64,000 bases of DNA from Mansonella perstans. Taxonomy: Eukaryota > Nematoda > Chromadorea > Rhabditida > Onchocercidae. Position 1 is the first letter of the stretch. The number at the start of each line of letters is the position of its first letter. The notes below the pieces were generated by a model. That model did not search any database, had not been told where the DNA came from, and saw nothing but the letters and a program-made list of their open reading frames with translations. The stretch covers positions 310,001-374,000 of the forward strand of contig JBAMDO010000003.1 of the NCBI GenBank assembly GCA_037074765.1. Reading direction: 5' to 3'. The translations under genes and the position numbers were made by a program. This document shows, piece after piece, positions 1 to 13,300 of the stretch.

Positions 1-3000
1 TAAGGCAACCATATCAGGATCCGAATTGACATATTGCAATGATGATGAGAAGATTTGCAAACCTATAATTACTTACTTTTAAAATATTGATACTTATTAA
101 GAAAGGAGAAGGATAAAATGCAAATAACAAATAAACTTGCAAAACAGTCCGATAAAAATAAACATCAATCATATAATAATAAAAGTAGCGAGTAATGATA
201 ATAATAATGGTAGTTCGTAATAATAAAGTGAACAATGATGATAATGATAACGAAAATGACACTGATGATAATAGTAATGATTAATAATAATAATTTTGAT
301 AATAACAATAATAATCATGATAGTGATAATAAATAATATTGAATAACAATAATAATAGCAATATGGCGAAGTACAAAATGAAGCATTAAATTAATGTGGG
401 CGAACAACAAACAAATCACTCCACTATTATTCTACGAAAGATTTTCAGTCCAATTTTTTCATTCTCAAATTTTTTTATAACGCAATTTGAAACGCCAAAA
501 AATTAAAAAGAAAGAATCAAATAATTGAATAATTTCCCTTCTCATGCTTTTCACTTTCCATTCATTGTTAAAATAAATGAATTGTAAAATTAAATAGAAA
601 TTTGTGAAGCAGCTTTATTAGATTAGAGAGACAAAAAAAGAAATAAATGTTATTTACCTTTCCAGTGTTTTTGCTGATCGAGAGATATTGGTTCTCCCCA
701 ACAACGAATTCCTATATCATCAATACCCTGACAAAGATTTTCACTCAGTGGTATCATATCAGGAGTACGAAATCCGTCACAATCCCACAATGATGAAACA
801 TTTGGAAGACATCTGGGATATGGCATCACAAATGGATATGTATCGTTATTTCGTTGATACCATTTCCAGAAACCTGAATACTCAAAATAAAAAATTAAAT
901 GAAAATTGCATTCAGAAAATTATTCCATTTCTTCGATTTTAAAAATATTTCCATTTATAAAAAGTTAATTATCAAAACAGTTACAAAGTTCCTCATTAAA
1001 ATATTTTCTTCGTTAAATTTGCTAAAAATAAAATTTCAATTGTCAAATATTATTGAAAAAAAATTCTTTGTTTTTACATCACATCTTAAATATCGCGATG
1101 AAATTTGTTTAATTTGGAAAAAATTTACCGCCATCACTGTAGCCCATGGATCGGCATGCTGCACTAATATCTATCGATGTCCAGCTATAATAAATAATAT
1201 TCGTCTTTTTATCTTTCAAAAAAATTTTCGATTTCTAAAATTTTGATTTAATAAATTTATTGAAATTTTAATATTCGTCAAAATTAAAATCTTATTTAAA
1301 AAAATGTTTTAAAATTCAAGAAAAGAAAATTTCTTTTCTTTTGAAATAAAAATTACATTTTTTTCTTATAAGAAAATTGGAAAAAATTTTTCTTTGAAAA
1401 ATGACAGTGATAAATTAATAAATGATAAAAATATGTACATATTACTTCTTTCAAAATTTAAAATCAATAAAAATTATTGGCATAATTTTTCTTTTCTTTC
1501 GATAATTCTGTACAATGCAAAAAATTTTGTAAAAAAAATGTGCAAATTAATTCGTACTTTGAGAAGGAAAATTAGTTGTATGTGTCTTTTAAATAATTAA
1601 TTATGACTCCCTCTTCCAATCATTCATCGATGACATTTTGTATGGTACTGATTACATGTCAACTGATCAATTAATACATTCAGTAAGTTAATGAGTTTAA
1701 GAGAATGAAAAGAAAAAGCTGATCATTTAAATTTTTTAAATTATTGTTTCCAATATTGGAATTCAAGAAAATTGTTTCGAATGTCAAAAAAAAAAGCTTA
1801 AACGTTTGTTTTCCTTTAAACAAATTTCTGTAAATTCATTGGCAATGCATAGTATCAGAAATGAAAGAAATTGATAACACATCAGAAATGGAAGAAATTT
1901 TTTCGCTTATCTCTCTATTGATAAAAAGATGGCGATAAACGAATCAGTGGATGGGATCAAAAATTAATGAATCGTTCTGATTAACTTTTTTTAATATTAT
2001 TAGAAATGGTATTTGAAATAAATTTCATTGCAATTATTGTTCAAAATAAGTAATTAAGTAATAGAAAGCAAGACTAAGGAGAATATTAGAATAGGGCTTG
2101 CTAACTTTGTAAGTTTTGTACAAATTGATCGCCAACGATTTTGAAATTTGATCTGTAAGCGCCCCTCTCGTACGGACGGTCCATCAATAAGGCGAAATTG
2201 TGGCAGATCGTTATCACTGATAATTTGTTGATATGGTAGCATTTGAATGTGAGCAAATTCATTTCCCTGCAAATATTTCTTACTACTCAGTTTAAGGGAA
2301 TATAATTTAAATATATCGATCTGAAAAAATTTTTTTGAAATGTATCCAACAAATGTCAATGAAAAGGAAAGTTTTTTCAATTTTCTCTAATAATTTTTAT
2401 TTTCCATCACAAAAAAAGTTTTCAAATGGAAAATAAAAAAATAAGATCCTTTCTTCTTTCCATTTTCAGGCCTTATTATTTAAAGCCTTGGCTTTTTTCT
2501 CAATGTATCAAAAAATTATTAGCCTATTTCAAATTTTTTTCATCGTGTTTCGTTTTTCATCTTTGTCTATTGCATCATTTGTAAGCAAACGCATTTAAGA
2601 ATCGAAAGAGCAGGAAAAAAGAGAAAATTATACAAGAAAGGAATAAAAAGAAAAGGAAAGAAACGAAATGAATAAATAAATGTTAGGCCTAAAAGACTTG
2701 TTTTAGGCTCTACGGAAAAAAAAAACACCTATTTAAAGCAATATACAAGCAATTTCTATAGGATTTTTTGACATTTCATCAGATTTTATTTATATAGGCC
2801 GCTTTTAAAAATTAGAAAAAATGAATTTCTTGATTTATTTCTCTTTTTATTTTTCCGCCGTTCAATTCAATTATGCCATTTTGCAATTGATCTTTTTCTT
2901 TTATTATTCCAAATTTTTTGAATTACTCTCATTTCTTTTTTGAAATAATTGTAATCACCCAAATCGTAAATGCAAAATTTTTTTATGTCTGTTTCGCATA

Positions 3001-5837
3001 TAACAAATTTGAAAAATTAAAATTTCAAATATGAAGAAAATTTGAACTGAATGGAAAAAAGAGAGAAAAGAAAAACTTATCTGAATGGTAAGTTTTCAAA
3101 TAGTTTTTTGCAAGAAAAACATTTCAATCACTTCTCAATTTTTTCCAGTTTTTATTCAAATAGGAATGAATCTTTTTTTTTTGTTTTTAAATGCTTAGTC
3201 TGTCACATCAACCTGCCATATCTTCCGCATGTATCAGTTCGAGCTTTCAACAAAAAAATGGAATGAAATAAAAAGCGGAAAAAACAAGTTTTTTTGCTAA
3301 TTGCATTCCTTCGACATTTATTTTAAAACAGTTGAATTTTTAAACAATGCAAATTTGAAAAAAGAAAGCGATTATAAACAACTAATTTTGATTTATTTCA
3401 TTTCAATTTAACTTTTTTATTTCTTAACAAATCGCCATCTGTTTTCTTCTCTCACACAGAGATCATTAAACAAGCCTACGTAAAACTATTTTTTTTTTGC
3501 GTGAAATGGTGGACTCTATTTGCACGCAAAATATTGTAATGACATTGCAGTGTTTGTTTATCCTAAAAATATTCTTGCTAAAGTAAAGAAAAAAGGAAAT
3601 GAAGCAAAACTTTCCATTTGAAATAAAATTACTACTTACTATTGCATCATGTAGTTGCATGAAATGTTTTTTTAAATTCAGTATCGAAAATTGAAATATT
3701 ATACAGCAAGAGTTATAGTGAATATTGAAATGGGAAGAAAAATGAAACAATTATCGAAAGAACAAGATGAAGCAAAAAATTTTACCAAATAGAATCTTTA
3801 TTAAGACAAAAATTCAATTATGTATTAAAAGAACTTAATAAAAGAAATCGTTCAAATCTAATAACATCGAAAACACCAATTATATTAATAATAACAAAAA
3901 AAAAAAATGACAATTTTAATAATAATAATAACAATAATAATAACCAAACTTACCATAGCCCAAATAGCACCTTTAATTTTAATACCAACACCATTATCGA
4001 AATAAATTCGTACTCCCGTTTCAATTGTCAGCATAGCATTCGTTTCAACTGTCAAATCACTTTGAACATGATATGGTGAATTACGATAATATAAAGTCAC
4101 ATTACTTGAATATAAACCTGTAAACAAAATATATGTAAATAAATATATTTGTGAAAATCTTATTTTTTACAAAAAAACTAAAACAAAGTAGCATGAAAAA
4201 ATAAACAAGCAAAGGACAACAAATATGTAAACAATAATTGAAGAAATCTTGCAAAAACATTTACAATAAGTTTAAATTATTATTTCCTTGCTTTTTTTCC
4301 ATTCGTTTTTTTATTTGTTTGTTTATTAATTTCATTTCAAATGCATGTTTGTTTCATAGGTAATGGAATTTTATTTAATGAAATAGTAATTTCAAATGCA
4401 ATAATGAAACACTAAATGATTAATAATACACTTGTTTGCTATAATTTCATTTTAATTACATTTGGCAGTGAAGACTGGAAATTAGACGTTTGCTGCAAAG
4501 TTCAAAAATCTTTTATAAAATAAATAAAATAGAATGGATAAATAAATAAGCAAAGAACAACAAATATGCAAACAATGTTTAATTCCAGAAATTCTTTATA
4601 AATTAAATTTGATCCAGAAATCTTTCAATAAAATAAACTGAAATAGATGTGAAGGAAGATAGTCATCAGAATTTACATTTATTAATTAGTTCATTTCATT
4701 TGTGGCTATTAATTTTTGTCTTTTAGAATTTTTTCTGCAAATTTTCATTGCTTCATCATTTTGTCAAATATAACTTTACCTTTTTTTTTTTCATTCACGT
4801 TTAATAGAAATTTCAAGCAGCAAATAAATTTAAAAAACTTAATTCAATGGATTTTCTAACCTGCCTCTATTTCTACATGCTATCATATTCCTACATGCTA
4901 TCCAATCAAAATATAATACTAGAAGTTAGAATTAGTTCTGTAATTCTGCTTCGTGCAATAAAGTTTTAAAATGAACCGTAATGAAATTTTAAAATTTGTT
5001 TAACAAATATCTCTTATTAAAACTTTGGAAAATTTTAATGAAATTGAAAAAAGAAGAAAACAATTTGATTTTCAATGATTAATCAAATTTTCAAATGTAA
5101 TAATTTTTAATCCAAAAATTTTTTAGTATTAATTTCGAAATATTTTAATCGTAATACTTTTTACTCCTGATTCAACGGGAAATATTGTAAATTGTGAGAG
5201 GAAGAATAAATCAACAAATTCTTTTTTTCTCTCAAATCTTTTTTTTTTTATTTTTCTTTTGCATACCAAAAAGCTTTCACACATTTATACGTTTGGTTTT
5301 ATTTTTTATTGTTTATGTCAGAAACGAAAGAGAAATTTTCACCAAATAGATTTTTTCATTTTTTTAAAAAAGAAATTTTTAAGAAATAGTAAAGAGAAGA
5401 AATGGAAAAGAAATTATAGGAAGCAAAATTTGGCGCGGATATATTTCAAAATAATTTCAAATTTCAGTATTTGCGAATTTTTAAATTATTTAAAGAAAAT
5501 GAAAATGAAAATATCAATGATTACCTCCGATAACATTTTTGATTGCTTCATGTTTGCCAAAAATATTACTCGATAAAACTGATGATGATAACGAGTTCGA
5601 AATATCGGAATTAGCAGTATTGGAATTATTAGCAGCATTAATAATAGGAATATTTGTCTTACCATTGGTATACGGTAATAAAATTATTTGTAGAATTATG
5701 TTAGAAAGTAATAATTGCAGTATGGATGAGGAAAAATGATAGTATATTCGAAATGTTGACAGTAATACGTCGATAATCATTTCATTAAAAGTGATAAATG
5801 ATAGTAATTGATTGTTGATCATTGCTATCATACCCAT
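1..5837 (-). CDS. bark: Bark beetle/anakonda-like SRCR protein, 5' part (partial)
   Basis: Exons (minus): 5837-5525, 4117-3954, 2266-2106, 1184-1129, 873-658, 62-<1; all junction phases agree. The first exon holds a hydrophobic stretch (SSILQLLLSNIILQIILLPY) that could be a signal peptide, then Ser/Asn-rich sequence. Exon 2 has the segment typical of this family (SPYHVQSDLTVETNAMLTIE, then GVRIYFDNGVGIKIKG). Exons 3-5 encode one SRCR domain: RLIDGPSVREGRLQIKFQNR, WRSIC, then CRSMGYSDGG, SSLWDCDG and DDIGIRCWG. The last exon starts HWKG and leads into the expected beta-helix part. In Drosophila this large membrane protein organises tricellular junctions; the same role in a nematode is inferred. 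The C-terminal part lies outside the window. The start codon is uncertain because a long stretch precedes the hydrophobic core. Confidence 0.85.
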
Positions 5838-6477
5838 ATTCCGAATAAAACAACTGATGATAATACTGTTGCCATTTCAATTTTATCCATTACATATTGT
5901 ACCATATCACTTAATTATCATCATTTATCAAGATAAAATCTTGATCCAATAAACCGATCAAAAGTATAAATTAATTAACAAAATTAATTAACAACCATAA
6001 CGATAACAATAAAAATAATAATGATAACAATAACAATAATAATAAATATATCAAACAATGCAAATACAAAATTGCTATGCTAATATGCTATCCATTAAAA
6101 TATTCGATTAAATATCAATTGGAAATCAAATAAACAAAATCATTACTATTAGTACTAAGAATAACAATTGATTAAGCAATACAATATAAAATTACTTACT
6201 GTATCGATAGCTTTTAAATATTTAAATATATACATATATATTATCACTTTTAATTGCTTTTAAAATATTTAATAAATTTACAAATATTTAATAAAATATT
6301 AATTGGAAATTAAAAAATTGAAAAAACTACTTTTACTAATTAAATATGATATATCAGATAATGTTAATATGAAATAATTGATAGTGTTCAAGGAACAATC
6401 TGATTGTTTAGGTGATAAGCTTATAGTAAAAATGATAAGAATATTCCACTGGTTGACTCATCATTATTCATCTAATA

Positions 6478-6489
6478 ATGATAATGATA

Positions 6490-6529
<40 letters not shown>

Positions 6530-6531
6530 CG
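6478..6531. repeat. GAT/GATGAC trinucleotide microsatellite
   Basis: Run of about 16 GAT units, imperfect at the ends, within non-coding DNA. Confidence 0.9.
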
Positions 6532-6636
6532 ACGATTGGTGACAAACATTATAGTGATAATAACAGGTATGACATTTTCATGGATCGCAAGGATACAGAC
6601 TAACAAACTTATATGTGCAGTCGTGTGTGTATGTGT

Positions 6637-6691
6637 GAAAGGTGTGTGTGTGTGTCTGTCTGTATGAAAGGTGTGTGTGTGTGTGTGTGTG
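6637..6691. repeat. TG dinucleotide microsatellite
   Basis: Two blocks of TG repeats interrupted by CTGTCTGTATGAAAGG; the predicted ORF across it is low-complexity and not a gene. Confidence 0.9.
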
Positions 6692-7150
6692 ATTCTGTAC
6701 CTACTTGTCCATCCTTAAATCTATTTCTCTGTCCATTTTGTTGTCCTCCTAATGTTCCATTTATACATTCGCTTGTTCCTTTTATTTATTTATCAATCGA
6801 TGATCGCTAAAAAAAGTATAAAATGTCACAAAGAAATTTAAAAAAAAAAAAAAAAATTGAAATTAACAAATAATCGATACAATTTTCATTACTTTGAAAA
6901 ATTTTTAATTAAACAAACTTTTTTATATCAAAGAGAGAGCAGAGAGATAGAAAGAGAGAGAGAGAAAGAAAGTAAATTTTGTAATTGTTTGTTTATTGAT
7001 GTGGAATTATTTGATGATTTATAAATTGTTTGTTTGTTTGATTTAATGATTTGCTTGGTTGGTACTTAATTGGTTCTTTAATCGTTGGTCATTTGCTTGG
7101 TTATTTCGTTAGTTGGTCATGTGATTTATGATTAGCTGAATCATCATTCT

Positions 7151-7385
7151 TGGTGAATCTGATTTATTTTCTTCCGAAGTTTCCTTCTGATCAATCTGAT
7201 TTACTTTCTTCCGAAGTTTCCTTCTGATCAATCTGATTTACTTTCTTCCGAAGTTTCCTTCTGATCAATCTGATTTAATTTCTTCCCAATCTGATTTACT
7301 TTCTTCCGAAGTTTCCTTCTGATGAATCTGATTTACTTTCTTCTGAAGTTTCCTTCTGGTGAATCTGATTTATTTTTCGAAGTTT
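7151..7385. repeat. 37-bp minisatellite
   Basis: About six tandem copies of a 37-bp unit containing AATCTGATTTACTTTCTTCC followed by GAAGTTTCCTTCTGATC. One copy is truncated (near 7279-7292) and the last two have diverged, for example GATGAATC instead of GATCAATC. No reading frame across it looks coding. Confidence 0.9.
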
Positions 7386-7770
7386 TTAATTGATTGCTTT
7401 TTTTTGTTGATTATTTGATGGTTGATTGGTTGGTTGGTTGATTTATTAGTTTTTTTTGGTTGATTAGTTAATAGTTGGTTGGTTATTTGATTTTTTGATT
7501 GTACAATGATTGTAATGGTTAATAGTAAACATAGAGAAATCGTTCATTTCAATCTCTGATTGATTTAGTTTACTTTTAGAAATAATTTAATTTTAACTTT
7601 TCACACAAATCTTTCCCAATACTATTTCTTTTCCATCGTCTTTCTTTTTTTTTTTTTTTTGTAACATTTTATAGAAATTGTTAAAAGAAAATCTTTCAGT
7701 TAGATGGATGATAGTGTGTGTTGTTCAATGTAATTTTCTATTTTTTTCACGCCTATTTTATTTTTAATTT

Positions 7771-7806
7771 CATTTCATTTCATTTCATTCCATTTCATTT
7801 CATTTC
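7771..7806. repeat. CATTT pentanucleotide repeat
   Basis: Seven CATTT units with one CATTC variant. Confidence 0.9.
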
Positions 7807-8132
7807 TTCAATACCATTTCCATTTGACAATGAACTAAATTCGGACTGTTTCATTTTATTTCTGATTGAGTTGTGAGATAACAACGATAAACGATGATCA
7901 TGATGACGATGGCATTAAACGAATAGATAGATTTTCTTGACAAACACTAAGCCAAGGTCATCAACAGGAGGTGACGATCAACCACTATCGTCATCTTTTC
8001 GTAAATCTCTTTCACTCTTTCTTTCCTTTTTCCTCTTCCTTCTTCTTATCTTCCTTTTTTTCTTTCCGTTCCATCGATTATTGTTAGTTCAAACTTTTCC
8101 GTTTAATTGGAAATTAAAATTCTATCTTAACT

Positions 8133-8237
8133 CATTATCTCTCTCTCTATCTCTCTCCCTCTCTTTCTCTTTTTCCTTAAAATTTTATCTTGACTTATCA
8201 TCTCTCTCTCTCTCTCTCTTTCTCTTTCTCTTTTTCC
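8133..8237. repeat. TC-rich microsatellite
   Basis: Two blocks of TC repeats separated by a duplicated TTTTTCCTTAAAATTTTATC-like segment; the overlapping Ser/Leu ORF is low-complexity. Confidence 0.85.
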
Positions 8238-8627
8238 TTTTATGTATTTAGTCATTCGGAAAAGTCCACTTGAAAATTAGTCTAATTTATTCCCCTCATC
8301 AATACAAACAACATCACATAAAGTTCACCTTTACCCCTTGATAAAATCTTCTTTACAAATCACATTTCAATCAATCAATCAACCAATCAATCAATCAATC
8401 AGCAATTCAAGATCAATCTGATCAATTAACCAATTAATTACCTATCTATTACAACAAAAAGAAAAATTCGCATTCACTTCGCCAAATCTTTCCTTTCTTT
8501 TTTTTCTTTTTTTTATCAATCAAGGAGAAAATGCTGGAATGAAAAATGATAACATATCAGTAAAAACTGATCATACTTCATTACACTGCTCATTCATATT
8601 TTCTATATAACAATAAGATTTTGCTTA

Positions 8628-8745
8628 AATTAAATTATTAATGAGATAAATTAAAATAAATTATTAATGAGATTAAATTAAAAATTAAATTATTGATGAG
8701 ATTAAATTAAATTAAATTATTGATGAGATTAAAAAAAAAAATTAT
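8628..8745. repeat. AT-rich tandem repeat
   Basis: Four imperfect copies of a unit around AAATTAAATTATTGATGAGATT; non-coding. Confidence 0.8.
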
Positions 8746-9980
8746 TCTGGAGAAAACAGACAAAATATTAACAACAACAAAAAAAAAGTAGATTGAAATT
8801 GAAGAAAAAATTCAATAATGCCAATAAATTATTGAAAATATTTGAATTGATAAAATAGTTTTACAAAGAAATGATTGAACAGAGCAGATAATTAGAATCA
8901 TTGAATAGAACAAAGCATTATCAGCAACTGAAATTCACTCCAAAATAATTTTAAAAATTTGAAATTTTTATAGATTTTTACGATCCATGCTTATTTATAC
9001 AATAATAAGCAAATTTCTTAGGCATACAGATTTATAGCATAATTTCTCACTTAGTTTTTAAATTATTTAGTTTAATTTTTTACTTAATTGCTTTATTTTC
9101 AATAAATGTTATAATAATTGCATGATGCATAAATGTATATAAAATATTGGAAAAAAGAAACATTTGCACTTTCAAAAAAAACAATATTTAACAAATTTCA
9201 AATTAAATTTCCATTATGAGATTTTTCTTTACATCTTATCATTTAAGCTACAATATTTTCTCGGCAATTTGGCGGCTAGCTTGCTATTTTTATAGTGTCT
9301 GTTTGAGAAGAGAGTTTTCGAAATTTTAAAACAATGCTAAGAAAGGCAGATCAAAAAACTGTGAGCAGTAGGAAGAATGAAAATTAAACTGCATATATTT
9401 TCAAGCAACTTTAAGGAAAGAATAATCACAATTACGGTGAATCCGTAATTTAAAGACAAAACTTCTCAGCAAAAATAAAAAATTATAACTTTCTCCGTCA
9501 TTTAATTTTGGCAAAAAAAAAACAGTCAAGAGTGCTTCTGATTTTTATTTATTAGACTTTTCGCAAAATCCACTTGTATTTGAATAACTCATATGCTATT
9601 TTCTTTTTTTGTAATTTCAAAATTATCATCAATTAATCATTTTTGTTTCACAATGAAAAACCATTAATTATAGAATTAGAAAAAATCATATTACCTTCTC
9701 AGTATGAATAATTATGATTATTTATAATTATTCACAATAATTACAATTCCCAAACATTTTCATTTAATTTCTTTAAAATGACGATGAAATTAACCACAAT
9801 TGATTGGTTTTCTGTGATAATAGGACGTAATATTTGTAGCAAACGAATAAAAATCATCTTCAATATTTTATATTCGCAATCGACATCACTTTCTTCTTAT
9901 CTTTTGCTACGAATAGATTAGGAATGATTTTTTATTTTATTCTTTTTATCCGTTCCGAAACAAATCAAATTTATAATATA

Positions 9981-10055
9981 ACAATATTATAAACCTACTC
10001 TCGAAAGTATCAAAACCTTCTTTTAATTTAAAATTCAAAAACAAATAGAAAAGAA
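9981..10055 (+). repeat. Direct duplication, copy 1
   Basis: Starts ACAATATTATAAACCTACTC and matches the segment at 10495-10569 with only a few substitutions over about 75 bp. This copy lies just downstream of the vps-39 stop; the other is in its last intron. Confidence 0.85.
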
Positions 10056-10312
10056 AAAAAAATCTATTAACACTGCTAAAGAAAAGAATGTTCCTAATGT
10101 TTTGACAAATGAGAAAATATTAAGGAGCAACTGATGGTAAGCCTGATAAGATCCCATAGGAGTCATAAAAGAGAGTTTGATTGTATTTCAAAACAAAGAA
10201 ATAAATTTAAATTTTATGAAACATTCAATAAGTATAAAGCAAAATAAGTGAATTGTTTTATATGTACATTTTCCCGTATATTAGAATTCATAAATAGTAA
10301 GAGGTTTTTTTC

Positions 10313-13300
10313 TTATTTCTCTCCCTTCCTTTGATAACAATAGAAATGTTCCAGATGGCCATCCGGGTATCGAGCGAAAGCGCTGGAAAAATGATTACTT
10401 ACGATTGAAAATAAATTGTGACAGTGTCATTGAAAAAAAAATTTCGAAACTTAGAACAGTAATATTAAAATAAATTTTGGAATGGAATACAATAACAATA
10501 TTATAAACCTACTCTCAAAAGTATCAGAACCTTATTTTAATTTAAAATTCAAAAACAAATAGAAAACAAAACAAAAAAAACCTGTTAGCAATTTTTTTGC
10601 CGCATGCAGCGCATTCAATTTCATAGTCTATAACAAATTTCGTAGAATGTGATATGGCTTTCCGTTGCAGTGCACGTTTCAATGCTGATTCACACACAGC
10701 TTTATGCATCATAGTCTATAACGAATTGAACATCTCAATTAATTCCCTCCAAAACACACCTATATTACTTCAAACAATAATTTACTGCATCAATACTCAT
10801 AATTACAAATCCATAAATTGATTGCGTTAAAGAAAATGATATAATCTACCTTTAAGAGAAATTTTCCATAGCTGATATTTTATAAATCATTTCTGAATTA
10901 TTACGTCATAATATTACATAAATTCATGTTTCCTGCTCTATCTAAAATGTTCCAAATGAAATGCGTTTTTCAAGAAAAAAGCCAAAAAGGAATCAGAAAA
11001 AAGACAAGGATATTAATGAAATTTTCGCAGATTTTATTTCAAGAAGATTGAACTCATACAAGCAATGCATTCTGTTACTGCTTAACTAAGAGATTTCTGG
11101 CCAAAAAAAAGGAAGACTTGGAAGATCAGAATTAGAAATTGTAGTTAAAGGTATAAGGCAGTTTGCCTTTCAAAAAACAGCTTAAAGAAAAATAAAATTA
11201 AGTTCTAGAACTAAAGAAATTGCCAAAAAGAAAAGATTCAACACCATTCAAAAATTTCATTATCACAGAGTAGTATAAGACTTGAAGAAGATAAGATGAT
11301 AATATCTCTGGTATTTAATAAATATGTTTATGTTATCTGGTAATGAATGTACTTACGATATGTTTCGAGTTATGTGCCGCTTGCAGAACAATAACAAGAC
11401 CAGGCCATACGGACTTCAATGTGTAATCGGCAGGTAATGAGGTCACCACTTCTACTGTAAATGATCAATTTGAAGTCGAAATGAAAAATGAATTCAGGTC
11501 CAACTTCCAATTAAAGATACAATTTTTAAACTGAAAAATCCACGAGTCAGATCTACTAATCTGACTAACCTGCATCAAACATATCACTATGTTCCTTCAG
11601 TATCCGAATTGCTTCGTTTGGATTCGGTATAGCATGACAATGATCACTTTGCAATAAGCCAACAATAGATGTGTCTGGTGGATTTATATACATTTGAAGT
11701 AAAATCAAAAATACCTTTAAAAAAAATCAGATATAAACCTCTACGAATTATTGAAATAACTTTATTGATACAGATATACCCTATTCAAAAAAAGAAGCAG
11801 AAGATTATTGGGCTGATTGATTACCAGTGCTGATCGAATATCTAGCCTATTACAATAGGAGAACGTCAGATTAATGTACATCTTTTATGCTCTTAAAATA
11901 TTTCTGAAAACAGGACTTTCAAATATTAGATGATCACCTTGGATCGTTCGGAGTCCTTCGGTTCATAACAATTCATGCAATATTTCTCAGCTGCATTATA
12001 ATTCTTTAAAATTTGCGTATAAATAGCTAATGCTTGTTGATGCCTTTTCAAGCGCCCCAATAATAGTGCTCTTTCTTCATATAACGCTGCAAAGAAGCAT
12101 TTCATGATTTCCCAGTAGTCACAGTATCTTAGACAGTCGATGTTACATGTTGTTATTATTATTTTATTTCTTATAACAGCAATTACATAAGTAATTGCTG
12201 ATTGGTACTTAGGCAAACATCTAGTCGAATAGCGATAAAATTCGATGCAAGGAATTATAACAGGAATAACAGGAATTATAACAACAGGAATTATAACAAC
12301 AAAAACTAACAGGAATTATAACAACAAAAACTTGCAATTATGGCGTAATTGAACTAGAAGTTTTTCCGGACTGTAAGCATTAGACGTTTGCAAAAAATGC
12401 TGAAGTTTACACCTGTATTCACCAAGTTCGCCTTCTTCTTCACCAGCAGGTGCAATATGCTCATCTTAAAAAGAGGTAAAAACTTTATTTTCCATAACTT
12501 TCACATTTTCTCAGATATGCAAATATTATATTTTAGAACCACATGCAAATCCAAAACTCTATCAATTCTCAGCCGTAACAATAATCAAACTTTACTAACC
12601 TTCACCAAGAATACTAATATAATCCCGCTGTAGCTGTTTCACTTTCGAAATGTAGTGCTGGCCCAAAGCTTCGTGAAATTTAGGCATATTTTCGTTCCAT
12701 TCATAAATAATATGCTCCTAAACATTTTAGTTTACTGGAATAAAAATCTCGACAAGATGGTAAAAGTCATGAAAATTAATAATTAGATTCAGAAGAACTA
12801 ACCAGGTATGGAATCACTGCAGCAGTACATTCATGCGTTAAAAATGTTAATACTCGTCCTCGATCCAGTGAACGAGTTTCCGCACTATCGCAGGTGAAGA
12901 TCTGCAATTCAGCAAAGAACATGTTTAACAAAGTTAAATTTAAGTTTCCGCTTACTTCTTCAGAATCCTACCCCGTCTAAAAAGATACAGTTGCAACGAA
13001 ACTTAAATAAAGAAAGAATAGGATCGTCTCATATACTTCAATTTCAATAAAAAATGCTAAATGAAAAGCTAAACATGAAAAATCCAATTACTGTAATATT
13101 TAAAAAAGAAAATTTTTTCTAATAAAGAGTTTACATACAAGTTGTCCATGATTTCATCCGTAATTGGGAATTCTCCAAAATTTGAATTCAAGCTTTGATT
13201 TCCCAAAATTTGAACTCAAAGAAATTACTGGAAATATTTAATCAAGTAAATACCGAAAGACCAGCACTGAAGTTTTCCTGAAGCACCCAAGCAGCAAACT

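Larger units (their letters stand above)
5838..10312. other. Repeat-rich spacer upstream of bark-like gene
   Basis: No convincing exon found on either strand. It holds a GAT microsatellite, a TG microsatellite, a 37-bp minisatellite, a CATTT array, TC tracts, CAAT runs and an AAATTAAATTATTGATGAG-type repeat (all listed separately), plus one copy of an 80-bp duplication near 9981. The promoter and any untranslated first exons of the bark-like gene should lie here, but I could not place them. Confidence 0.6.

Noticed and set aside
688..942. Plus-strand 84-aa open frame
   Set aside because: Antisense shadow of the SRCR exon (SSLWDCDG...DDIGIRCWG) on the minus strand.
7937..8251. 104-aa plus-strand frame
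   Set aside because: Low-complexity Ser/Leu translation of TC repeats.
11825..11881. 57-bp candidate vps-39 exon (MYINLTFSYCNRL...) with valid AG and GT and matching phase
   Set aside because: Exon 17 joins exon 18 (11714-11570) directly with perfect family alignment (SK|VFLILLQMYINPP); inserting it would break the helix.
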